Positions 17,875-26,056 of a DNA stretch of 64,000 nt are shown piece after piece. Source of the stretch: Seleniibacterium sp963677135 (GTDB taxonomy: Bacteria > Desulfobacterota > Desulfuromonadia > Desulfuromonadales > Geopsychrobacteraceae); the NCBI GenBank assembly GCA_963677135.2, contig CAXXLS010000012.1, positions 434,001 through 498,000 of the forward strand, given 5' to 3'. The first letter of the stretch is position 1; every line of letters begins with the position of its first letter. A program made the translations under genes and the position numbers. The notes under the pieces are model-generated. The model was not told the DNA's origin. It did no database searches and saw only the letters and a program-made list of their open reading frames with translations.

Positions 17875-19050
17875 ATGTCGCACCTTCATGCCAACATAAA
17901 AAAGCTCTACGCCTTTTCCTTCCTTAAAATGAGCCTGTTTCCCATGGCGATCATCACCCTGTTCTGGAAGGATCATATCGGCATGAGCCTGACCCAGATT
18001 CTGCTGCTGCAGGGGATCTTTGCCGTGGCCATGGTGGTCATGGAGTATCCTTCCGGGTATATCAGCGACCGGATCGGCTACCGTAAGGCTTTGACCTATG
18101 CCGCCCTGCTCGGGGTCATCGGCTGGGGTCTGTACACCATCGCCTCCACCTTCACCGGCGTGCTGATCGCCGAGATCTTCCTGGGGATCTCCATGTCCTT
18201 CGTCAGCGGGACGGACAGTGCCCTGCTGTTCGAAAGCATCAAGGGGACCGAGGAAGAGGCCTCCTATACCAGGCACCAGGGGCGGATGAGCGGCATTGGT
18301 CAGATCGGCGAGGCCTGTGGTGCGGTCTTTGCCGGAGTGATGTATGCCTATCTGCCGCTGCTGCCCTTTTTTATCCAGGTTCTTGTCTGGGGACTGGCGT
18401 TCTTCCTGACCAGAACCCTCGAAGAACCGGAACGGTCCATGGGGGAGGTTTCAAGCCATATCGCCGAAGCCTGGCAGTCGACCCGCTACGCGCTGATCGA
18501 CAACCGGCGCCTGCGCTATACGATTCTTCTCACCCTGGTGCTGAATCTGTCCTCTTTTTATCCGGTCTGGCTGATCCAGCCCTACATGCAGGACGGCGGG
18601 GTTCCGGTCTCATGGTTCGGACCGATCTGGGCGGTCGCCAACCTGAGTGTGGCGGTTTTCGCCCTGATCAGTCACCGTTCCCATCTCAAGCTTGGCGACG
18701 GGCGCATGGTGCTGCTGTTCGCCCTGTTCATCGTGGCCGGCTATCTGGGCCTCGGGTTGACTGGCGGGGTGTGGGGGTTCCTCTTTTATTACCTGCTGAC
18801 CAGCATGCGGGGATTGCGCGGCCCCATGCTTCTCAACCACGTGCAACGGCTGATCCCGTCCGCCAACCGCGCCGGAATCCTATCCCTCCAGTCGTTCTGC
18901 TTTCGTCTGGTGTTTGTCTGTACCGGCCCACTGATCGGAAGAGTCGCGGATGCCGCCGGCGTCCAGCAGACCTTTCTCTACCTGTGCTATGCCTACGTGC
19001 TGATCCTGCCGCCGGTGGTCTGGTTGTTTCTTCGGCATTTGCGGAAGTAG
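17875..19050 (+). CDS. Major facilitator superfamily transporter
   Basis: This 391-residue inner-membrane protein has about 12 hydrophobic segments. The MFS loop between helices 2 and 3 reads GYISDRIGYRKAL. A central cytoplasmic loop lies around residues 180-200 and long hydrophobic runs continue to the C-terminus (LILPPVVWLFL). The substrate cannot be read from the sequence. The upstream region has no strong ribosome-binding site, so the ATG at 17875 is the best but not certain start. Repeat array B begins within a few bases of its stop codon. Confidence 0.82.
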   Translation: MSHLHANIKKLYAFSFLKMSLFPMAIITLFWKDHIGMSLTQILLLQGIFAVAMVVMEYPSGYISDRIGYRKALTYAALLGVIGWGLYTIASTFTGVLIAEIFLGISMSFVSGTDSALLFESIKGTEEEASYTRHQGRMSGIGQIGEACGAVFAGVMYAYLPLLPFFIQVLVWGLAFFLTRTLEEPERSMGEVSSHIAEAWQSTRYALIDNRRLRYTILLTLVLNLSSFYPVWLIQPYMQDGGVPVSWFGPIWAVANLSVAVFALISHRSHLKLGDGRMVLLFALFIVAGYLGLGLTGGVWGFLFYYLLTSMRGLRGPMLLNHVQRLIPSANRAGILSLQSFCFRLVFVCTGPLIGRVADAAGVQQTFLYLCYAYVLILPPVVWLFLRHLRK

Positions 19051-19053
19051 GGT

Positions 19054-20395
19054 GGGGGACAGCGGCATTGTGGTTCTGTCCGTTGATGCGTCAGCATCCG
19101 GGCGGGTTGCCAGCTGTTGAAGACAACCGACAGGGAACGTCTGATACCCATTTCGACAGAATATTTAACCTTGATAAGATCTTTTTGGTTCGTTTTTCCA
19201 TCGTTGGGAAAAATGAACCCGGCTGCCGGGCCGGGACCCGCCGACATTGATGTTGTTTTAGGGTTTTAACAGACACAGTCAAAGGCAAGGTCGCGGGGTC
19301 GCGCCCCCGCACGGCGCCTTACTATTTGTCCCAGGCGGGCGACAAATAGTAAGCACAAAGCGCCCTTTTTACCTGTCCGGATGACGATCAGCAATTCCCA
19401 GTAGGAGACATTCAGCCTGTCAACGACCCGGCCCACGCTGAGCAGGCTCAGCTCATGGGCAGAACCGCAAAAATGCCAGGGGCATTTTGATAAATGATCT
19501 GTGCTTTCCAAGCCGCGCAGCGGCTTTGCGGTTCTGCCTGTTGATGCACCAGCATCCGGGCGGGTTGTCAACGGTTGAATGCTGCCGATGGGAAACAGCA
19601 GAAACATTCATCGTCAGTGTGTTTGACCTTAAAGAGTTTCTTTTCCTCCCTTTTCTTTGCGACCAAAGAAAAGGGAGTCGGCTGGCGGGCCGAGACCCGC
19701 CGGTTTTGATGGTACTTTAATGTTTTAACAGAAACAGTCAAAGACAAGACCGCGGGGACGCGCCCCCGCACGGCGCCTTACTATTTGTCCCAGGCGGGCG
19801 ACAAATAGTAAGCACAAAGCACACTTTTTACCTGTCCGGATGACGATCCGCAATTCCCAGTTGGAGACATTCAGGCCAGTAACGACCCGGCCCACGCTGA
19901 GCAGGCTCAGCTCATGGGCAGAACCGCAAAAATGCCAGGGGCATTTTGATAAATGATCTGTGCTTTCCAAGCCGCGCAGCGGCTTTGCGGTTCTGCCTGT
20001 TGATGCACCAGCATCCGGGCGGGTTGTCAACGGTTGAATGCTGCCGATGGGAAACAGCAGAAACATTCATCGTCAGTGTGTTTGACCTTAAAGAGTTTCT
20101 TTTCCTCCCTTTTCTTTGCGACCAAAGAAAAGGGAGTCGGCTGGCGGGCCGAGACCCGCCGGTTTTGATGGTACTTTAATGTTTTAACAGAAACAGTCAA
20201 AGACAAGACCGCGGGGACGCGCCCCCGCACGGCGCCTTACTATTTGTCCCAGGCGGGCGACAAATAGTAAGCACAAAGCGCCCTTTTTACCTGTCCGGAT
20301 GACGATCCGCAATTCCCGGTAGGAGACATTCAGGCCAGTAACGACTAGGCCCACGCTGAGCAGGCTCAGCTCATGGCCAGAACCGCACAAATTAT
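19054..20395 (-). repeat. Structured repeat array B (three units, period 459 bp, inverted relative to A)
   Basis: Landmark hairpins lie near 19188, 19648 and 20107. Two units are almost identical. The leftmost (19054-19265) is diverged: its main hairpin is GTTCGTTTTTCC (19188-19199) with GGAAAAATGAAC (19207-19218), replacing the usual sequence but keeping 12 pairs, one of them G-T. On the plus strand the array begins near TGTGGTTCTG (about 19069) and ends with CAGAACCGCA (about 20380-20389), so it is bounded by near-perfect 10-base inverted repeats. It starts within about four bases of the MFS stop codon. Confidence 0.95.
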
Positions 20396-20533
20396 ACCTT
20401 TCCCAAGGAATCCGACGACCTCCAAACGCTCAAGGAAATTTCCCAGGTGTCGAAATAAATGTTATAACGACAGAACCTGCCCAGGAAAATTAAGCGTCAG
20501 GCAACCTCAAACCACCCAACATCCGGAGACCTT

Positions 20534-20878
20534 ATGCCTCATATCGTATTTGAATGCTCGGAAGAGCTATTGGAACAGCGCCCTGCAGAAGAGATCCTTA
20601 GCACGGTTCATCAGACCGTTTTCGCTTCGAATTTGTTCGATGAGGGGGCTATCAAGATTCGCGTGAACGGCTATCGTGATTATTCCGTCGGTGGTCAGCG
20701 TGAAACGTTCATCCATCTGGCCGCGACGATCATGCCGGGGCGCCCCGCTGAAAAGCGCACCCAGTTGTCGAAGTCTGTCGTTGCCAAGGTGGCGGAAATG
20801 TTTCCAGATGTGAAGCACATCACCATGAGTATCAGTGAGTTCGACAAGGCGGTTTTTTTCAATGCCAAAATGTTGTAG
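20534..20878 (+). CDS. 5-carboxymethyl-2-hydroxymuconate isomerase-like tautomerase (CHMI)
   Basis: This 114-residue protein fits the CHMI branch of the tautomerase superfamily (PF02962). It has Pro2 after the start Met, the catalytic base of the family, and segments PHIVFECSEEL, VNGYRDYSVGG and FIHLAATIMPGR. In Escherichia coli C the HpaF enzyme isomerises 5-carboxymethyl-2-hydroxymuconate in homoprotocatechuate breakdown. No other hpa genes are in the window, so an orphan role or a different unsaturated keto acid is possible. It converges with the peroxiredoxin gene. Confidence 0.8.
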   Translation: MPHIVFECSEELLEQRPAEEILSTVHQTVFASNLFDEGAIKIRVNGYRDYSVGGQRETFIHLAATIMPGRPAEKRTQLSKSVVAKVAEMFPDVKHITMSISEFDKAVFFNAKML

Positions 20879-20900
20879 GCGGTCACCCGCTGAGACAGCG

Positions 20901-20946
20901 CAAAAACGTTCAGCTCCTCCTGGCTTTGGAGCAAGAGGAGCTGAAC
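20901..20946 (-). terminator. Terminator of the selenoprotein gene (possibly bidirectional)
   Basis: GTTCAGCTCCTC (20908-20919) pairs perfectly with GAGGAGCTGAAC (20935-20946). Read on the minus strand the stem is followed by GTTTTTG, so it mainly serves the peroxiredoxin gene. Confidence 0.85.
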
Positions 20947-20975
20947 CCTGTTCGCCTATTTACCTACAATAGCCC

Positions 20976-21704
20976 TCAGTCAAAAGCCATATCCGTGGTC
21001 CATTCTTTCCAGACATTGCCGACCAGTTCAGGTCCCGGCTTGAGAGTCTTCTTGCCCGGTTTCCAGCCGGAAGGCGTTGCTTCTGCCCCGCCGGTCGCCC
21101 GAACCAGCTGGAAGGCCTGAACCTGCCGCAACGATTCCATGACATTGCGGCCGACCGGCGGCGTGAGAACTTCGTAACCCTGGACGATTCCGTCCGGATC
21201 GATAATGAACCGTCCGCGGGTTTCCACCCCGGCATTTTCGTCATAGACACCGTAGATTGTTCCGATTTTGCCGCCGGGATCGGAGAGCATGGGGAAGGGG
21301 ATGGCACCAGCTTTAATCATTTTTGACAGTTCATCGTCGTTCCACATTTTATGGACGAACATACTGTCGATACTCATGGAAAGGATATTGATATTCAGGC
21401 GTTGGAATTCTTCATATTTTTCAGCAACTGCTGAAATTTCGGTCGCTCAGACAAAGGTGAAGTCACCCGGATAGAAGCAGAGCAGGGTCCATTTCCCATC
21501 GCCATAGTAATCGCTGAGCTTGTAGTTCGAAAACTGTCCATTCAGATACCCCGGCGCAATAAAATCGGGTGCCTTCTGGCCGACCATGATCATTTTTTTC
21601 ACCTCCTTGGTAGCAATGCTTTGTTCGCCTGTTTCGGCAACGTCCGCCTCAATGACCGGACCTCCGGATGGGCGTTCGCAGCCCGGTGCCAATTCTTCTG
21701 CCAT
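20976..21704 (-). CDS. prxU: Selenocysteine-containing peroxiredoxin (in-frame TGA = Sec86)
   Basis: The gene reads through a TGA at 21449-21447. Upstream it encodes APDFIAPGYLNGQ and LLCFYPGDFTFV, the classic lead-in to the peroxidatic cysteine of AhpC/Prx1-type enzymes (normally FTFVCPTE). Directly after the TGA it continues ATEISAVAEKYEEFQ in the same frame, then to a proper C-terminus with GWKPGKKTLKPGPEL. The TGA therefore occupies the catalytic position and is predicted to be selenocysteine, total 242 residues. The enzyme would reduce peroxides. I chose the ATG at 21704 for its AAGGAGGAG ribosome-binding site. No cysteine follows the Sec: where the resolving Cys is expected there is EATPSGW. 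Only Cys9 and Cys76 remain as thiols. A SECIS-like hairpin lies 10 bases after the TGA. Sec-peroxiredoxins are known from some Geobacter-like and clostridial species. Confidence 0.9.
21419..21436 (-). promoter_or_regulatory. SECIS-like hairpin for Sec insertion
   Basis: On the minus strand the TGA is followed by GCGACCGAAA and then UUUCAGC-AGUU-GCUGAAA, a perfect 7-bp stem with a 4-base loop containing G and U. Position and small apical loop fit bacterial SECIS elements that recruit SelB. Confidence 0.75.
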
Positions 21705-21934
21705 AACTCCTCCTTCCTGGGTTTTCAATCCTGGTGAGTACATATAAAAGCATAGCAGTTTGGGGAAGGAAGGGAAGGCATTTTACGGTTTTTTATGGTT
21801 GTTTTTCAGCCAGGAGATGCCGCCGGGAGGACTCCGCAGGACAACAGCGCCCTGTGTCTCTTGTTTCTAAAGGGCTCCGTCATATCAGAACCTCCCCCCT
21901 GCTGGTGGCGACAGAAACCACGACAATTTTTACA

Positions 21935-21973
21935 TTGACATCTTGATTCAATGTACTAGTATGCTAGTACATG
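21935..21973 (+). promoter_or_regulatory. trpR promoter with overlapping Trp-repressor operator
   Basis: TTGACA (21935-21940) and TAGTAT (21957-21962, spacer 16) form the promoter. The 18-base site GTACTAGTATGCTAGTAC (21953-21970) matches the TrpR consensus GNACTAGTTAACTAGTNC except for the three central bases, and its arms are perfectly symmetrical. The site covers the -10 box and ends at the base before the ATG, so bound repressor would block the polymerase. Confidence 0.8.
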
Positions 21974-22219
21974 AATACGGAAACTTCTACCAAACAACTG
22001 ATCGACTACCTGCTTGCCGTCAAGACTCCTGAAGAGATGGAGCAGGCACTGCGCGCCCTTCTGACTCCCGCGGAATTTGCCGAAATCGTGAACCGGCTGC
22101 AGATTTTCACGATGCTCAAGGCGGGCGAGCCGCAGCGTAAAATTGCTGATACCCTTGGCGTTGGCATCGCGACGGTTTCGCGCGGTGCTCGTGCTCTCAA
22201 GGACTTCCAGGACAAATAG
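21971..22219 (+). CDS. trpR: Trp repressor-family regulator TrpR
   Basis: This 82-residue protein contains the TrpR signature LLTPAEFAEIVNRLQIFTML, followed by a helix-turn-helix (PQRKIADTLGVGIATVSRG) and RALK, parallel to E. coli GAGIATITRGSNSLK. It should bind operator DNA when loaded with L-tryptophan. The ATG overlaps the end of its own operator and the predicted transcription start falls within a few bases of it, so the message may be leaderless; no ribosome-binding site is present. Two bases separate its stop from trpE. Autoregulation and control of trpE-trpG are inferred from the operator position. Confidence 0.9.
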   Translation: MNTETSTKQLIDYLLAVKTPEEMEQALRALLTPAEFAEIVNRLQIFTMLKAGEPQRKIADTLGVGIATVSRGARALKDFQDK

Positions 22220-22221
22220 CC

Positions 22222-23631
22222 ATGACCTCTACCGCCAAACCAGCGCGTCTGACGTTGCCGCGCAAGCCGAGCTACGTCACCATCACCGAAGACTGCAATT
22301 ATTTCGAACTTTTCAAGAAAGTCGAAAAACGCTTCGACAACTGTTTCATTCTCGAATCCCTCGGTGAAGAGAGCTACGTTGCGCGCCACACCCTGATCGG
22401 TTTCGATCCGGAAAAGCTGTTTTTCGCCAATGGCAACAGCCTGACCATCAGCGAACGTGACGGCTCCAGCACCACTTACCGGAGTGATAACCCCTACTAC
22501 CTGCTGCGGGAGATCATTCCCCAGAATATTCTGTCGCGCAAATACGCCGGCGGGTTAACCGGCTACCTGTCCTATGATGCCATGAGCTATTTCGAACCGA
22601 CTCTCCAGCTCAAAAGCAGCGCCGATTTCGACACCTTTCGCTTCGGCCTGTTCAAAGACGGACTCATCTTCGACAAGATGACCGGTGAGCTCATCTATTT
22701 TTACTATGACGAGTGCCGGATCGAGTTGATTCGCGAGCTGCTCAGGGAACCTTATCCGGGCAACGGCCCCCTCAAGGTGATTCCCGGGGAAGTCGGTATG
22801 GACAGGGAGCAACATGCAGCGGCCGTCATGAAGGTCAAGCAGGACATCGTCGACGGCAAGATCTTTCAATGTGAGGTCGGCTTCAAAAGTCACTTCACGC
22901 TCGTCGGGGACAGTGTCAATATCTACGAGCGGATGCGCGACATCAATCCTTCGCCGCAGATGTTCTATCTTAAATTCGGCGATCAGAAACTGATCAGTGC
23001 CAGCCCCGAGCTGTTGTTCCGCCTGCGCCAGGGCGAAATGGAAACGTTTCCCCTGGCCGGCACCACCAAGCGCGGCGCCACTCCTCAGGAAGACGTCGCC
23101 CTGGCCCGGGAGCTGCTCAACGATCCCAAGGAAATTGCCGAGCACAACATGCTGGTCGACCTCCATCGCAACGATATCGGCCGGGTTGCCCGCTTCGGCA
23201 CCGTCAAGGTGCGCAGCCTCATGGACATCAAACGCTTCAGCCACGTCCAGCATATCAGCAGCGAGATCGTCGGCATTATCGCAGAAAACGAGGATATGTT
23301 CTCGGCCCTGGCGAGCAACTTTCCGGCGGGAACCCTGACCGGGGCACCCAAGATCGAAGCCATGAAGATCATCGACGAGCTGGAACCGGACGGGCGCGGG
23401 CCCTACGGCGGTGCGGTCGGTCACTTCAGCTTCAACGGGGACTGCACCTTCGCCATTCCGATCCGGACCATCTTTGCCAACGGCGAACGGGCCTATGTCC
23501 AGACCTGCGGCGGCAATGTCTACGACTCCAATCCGGCCGATGAGTACCAGGAGATCATGCGCAAATTTGCCGGGACCAGGAAGGCCATGGAGCCCTTTGT
23601 GTGTAAGGAAGACGAGGAGACACCGGCATGA
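22222..23631 (+). CDS. trpE: Anthranilate synthase component I
   Basis: This 469-residue chorismate-utilising enzyme shows the C-terminal signatures SASPELLFR, AGTTKRGAT, DLHRNDIGRVA, HISSEIVG, GTLTGAPKIEAM and NGDCTFAIPIRTI. The N-terminal ILES (residues 43-46) corresponds to the LLES tryptophan-binding motif of feedback-inhibited TrpE. The GTTKRG form favours anthranilate synthase over aminodeoxychorismate synthase (PabB). It overlaps the next gene by four bases. It makes anthranilate from chorismate and glutamine-derived ammonia, the first step of tryptophan synthesis. A PabB-like role is unlikely given the adjacent trpR operator. Confidence 0.9.
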   Translation: MTSTAKPARLTLPRKPSYVTITEDCNYFELFKKVEKRFDNCFILESLGEESYVARHTLIGFDPEKLFFANGNSLTISERDGSSTTYRSDNPYYLLREIIPQNILSRKYAGGLTGYLSYDAMSYFEPTLQLKSSADFDTFRFGLFKDGLIFDKMTGELIYFYYDECRIELIRELLREPYPGNGPLKVIPGEVGMDREQHAAAVMKVKQDIVDGKIFQCEVGFKSHFTLVGDSVNIYERMRDINPSPQMFYLKFGDQKLISASPELLFRLRQGEMETFPLAGTTKRGATPQEDVALARELLNDPKEIAEHNMLVDLHRNDIGRVARFGTVKVRSLMDIKRFSHVQHISSEIVGIIAENEDMFSALASNFPAGTLTGAPKIEAMKIIDELEPDGRGPYGGAVGHFSFNGDCTFAIPIRTIFANGERAYVQTCGGNVYDSNPADEYQEIMRKFAGTRKAMEPFVCKEDEETPA

Positions 23632-24293
23632 AAGTCCTGATCATCGACAACTACGATTCTTTTACCTACAACCTCTATCAGTACATCGGCGAAATCCTCT
23701 CCTCCGCCAAGCAGTCCGGAACGCTCGATGACTTTTTCATCCGGGTCGAACGCAACAATGAAATCACTCTTGCGGACATCAGAACATTCGCCCCGGATCG
23801 GATTATCATCTCGCCGGGGCCGGGCTCTCCCGATGACGAGGCCTATTTCGGCGTCTGTGCGGACGTTATCCGCGAACTCGGGCCAACCATTCCCCTGCTC
23901 GGCGTCTGCCTGGGGATGCAGGGTATCGTCCATGTCTTTGGCGGCAGGGTCGTCAAGGCTCCCCTGCCCATGCATGGAAAAACCAGCCCCATCGAGCATG
24001 ATGGCAGGGACCTGTTTGACGATATTCCCAACCAGCTCGACATCATGCGCTATCATTCTCTGATTGCCGAGGCGGATAGCTTTCCGGCAGAGCTGCAGGT
24101 CACCGCTGCGGTCGGTCAGCTGACCCGTGATCAGTTTGACGATCTCGATAGTGTCCGCGCCGGTGGGGATTTCGAAATTATGGGAGTGAGGCATAAAAAA
24201 TACCCGATTCACGGTATCCAGTTTCACCCGGAATCTTTTGCGACTGAAGGTGGGCGGGAGATTATTAAAAACTTTCTGAACTTATCAATTTAA
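23628..24293 (+). CDS. trpG: Anthranilate synthase component II (glutamine amidotransferase), first copy
   Basis: This 221-residue class I glutamine amidotransferase starts with ATG overlapping the trpE stop. The nucleophile is Cys94 in LLGVCLGMQ; the oxyanion segment IISPGPGSP and the catalytic HPES are present. The protein is longer than usual because of inserts near residues 26-34 and around 165-180 (LTRDQFDDLDSVRAGGD). It differs markedly from the second TrpG at 51982-52569, so the two are not a recent duplication. It would supply ammonia to the TrpE beside it. Array C starts about five bases after its stop. Confidence 0.9.
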   Translation: MKVLIIDNYDSFTYNLYQYIGEILSSAKQSGTLDDFFIRVERNNEITLADIRTFAPDRIIISPGPGSPDDEAYFGVCADVIRELGPTIPLLGVCLGMQGIVHVFGGRVVKAPLPMHGKTSPIEHDGRDLFDDIPNQLDIMRYHSLIAEADSFPAELQVTAAVGQLTRDQFDDLDSVRAGGDFEIMGVRHKKYPIHGIQFHPESFATEGGREIIKNFLNLSI

Positions 24294-24297
24294 AAAG

Positions 24298-26056
24298 GCA
24301 AAGTCGCAGGGTCGTGCCTCGGTCCACGCTGAGCAGGCTCAGCTGAAGGCCAGAACCGCAAAAATGCGGTAGGCATTTTGATAAATGATCTGTGATCTTC
24401 AAGCCGCGCAGCGGCTTTGCGGTTCTGCCCGTTTATGCGTCAGCATCCGGGTGGGTTGTCAACGGTTGAATGCCGCCGATGGGAAACAGCAAAAACATTC
24501 ATCGTCAGTGTGTTTGACCTTAAAGAGTTTCTTTTCCTCCCTTTTCTTTGCGACCAAAGAAAAGGGAGTCGGCTGGCGGGCCGAGACCCGCCGGTTTTGA
24601 TCTTGCTTTAAGGTTTAAACAGACACAGTCAAAGGCAAGGTCGCGGGGTTCCGCCCCCGCCCGGCGTGTTACTTTTTGACCCAAGCGGGCCTCAAAAAGT
24701 AACCAAAAAACGCCCTCTTTCACATGTCCGGGTTTGACCTGCGGTGCGCTATCGGTAGCATACAGCACAGCAACGACCCGGCCCACGCTGAGCAGGCTCA
24801 GCTCATAGCCAGAACCGCAAAAATGCCCTTGGCATGTTGACTGATGAAAAATTCTCACCTCCAAGCCGCAAAGCGGCTTTGCGGTTCTGCCCCTTGATGC
24901 GTCAGCATCGGGGCGGGTTGTTACCGGTAGAATACGACCTACAGCGATTGGCTGAATCCCATATCGTCAGTGTGTTTGACTTTGAGAGTTTCTTTTCCTC
25001 CCTTTTCTTTGCGATCAAAGAAAAGGGAGTCGGCTGGCGGGCCGAGACCCGCCGATCTGGATCTTGTTTTAGGGTTTTACCAGACAGAATCACAGTCAAG
25101 ACAGCGGGGTTCCGCCCCCGCCCGGCGTGTTACTTTTTGACCCAAGCGGGCCTCAAAAAGTAACTAAAAAACGCCCTCTTTCACATGTCCGGGTTTGACC
25201 TGCGGTGCGCTATCGGTAGCATACAGCACAGCAACGACCCGGCCCACGCTGAGCAGGCTCAGCTCATAGCCAGAACCGCAAAAATGCCCTTGGCATGTTG
25301 ACTGATGAAAAATTCTCACCTCCAAGCCGCAAAGCGGCTTTACGGTTCTGCCCGCTGATGCGCCAGCATCCGGGCGGGCTGTTACCGGTAGAATACGACC
25401 TACAGCGATTGGCTGAATCCCATATCGTCAGTGTGTTTGACTTTGAGAGTTTCTTTTCCTCCCTTTTCTTTGCGATCAAAGAAAAGGGCGTCGGCTGGCG
25501 GGCCGAGACCCGCCGACCTTGATCTTGCTTTAAAATTTTAACAGACACAGTCAAAGGCAAGGTCGCGGGGTTCCGCCCCCGCCCGGCGTGTTACTTTTTG
25601 ACCCAAGCGGGCCTCAAAAAGTAACCAAAAAACGCCCTCTTTCACATGTCCGGGTTTGACCTGCGGTGCGCTATCGGTAGCATACAGCACAGCAACGACC
25701 CGGCCCACGCTGAGCAGGCTCAGCTCATGGCCAGAACCGCAAAAATGCCCTTGGCATGTTGACTGATGAAAAATTCTCACCTCCAAGCCGCAAAGCGGCT
25801 TTGCGGTTCTGCCCGTTTATGCGTCAGCATCCGGGTGGGTTGTTGTTTGCTGGTCCTGACAATAAATCGCAGACGGACTCACTTGTCGTCAGTGTATTTG
25901 ACCTTCAAGGGCATTTTTGCTTCCTTTTGTTGCCCAGGACAAAAGGAAACCGGCTGCCGGACCAAGACCCGGCGGTTTTGATGTTGCTTTAATGTTTTAA
26001 CAGAAACAGTCAAAGACAAGACCGCGGGGTCGCGCCCCCGCCCGGCGCATTACCCT
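24298..26056 (-). repeat. Structured repeat array C (four units, period 461 bp, same orientation as B)
   Basis: Landmark hairpins lie near 24539, 25000, 25461 and 25921. The unit beside trpG is shortened, jumping from the CGGGG/CCCCG region directly to the GCTGAGC/GCTCAGC hairpin. Units 2 and 3 carry the TTACTTTTTGA/TCAAAAAGTAA form also seen in array A unit 4. The unit next to the kinase gene has a replaced hairpin TTCCTTTTGT (25921-25930) with ACAAAAGGAA (25939-25948), and a replaced GCCGG (25956-25960) with CCGGC (25969-25973). Read on the minus strand the array begins directly at the stop codon of the sensor kinase. Confidence 0.95.

Noticed and set aside
21447..21743. Peroxiredoxin as a pseudogene broken by a stop codon
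   Set aside because: The stop falls exactly at the catalytic cysteine position, the rest of the frame is intact, and a SECIS-like hairpin follows, so selenocysteine explains it better.
9085..26056. Repeat arrays as a CRISPR or integron cassette array
   Set aside because: Units are about 460 bp with no unique spacers or cassette genes, and no cas or integrase gene is present.
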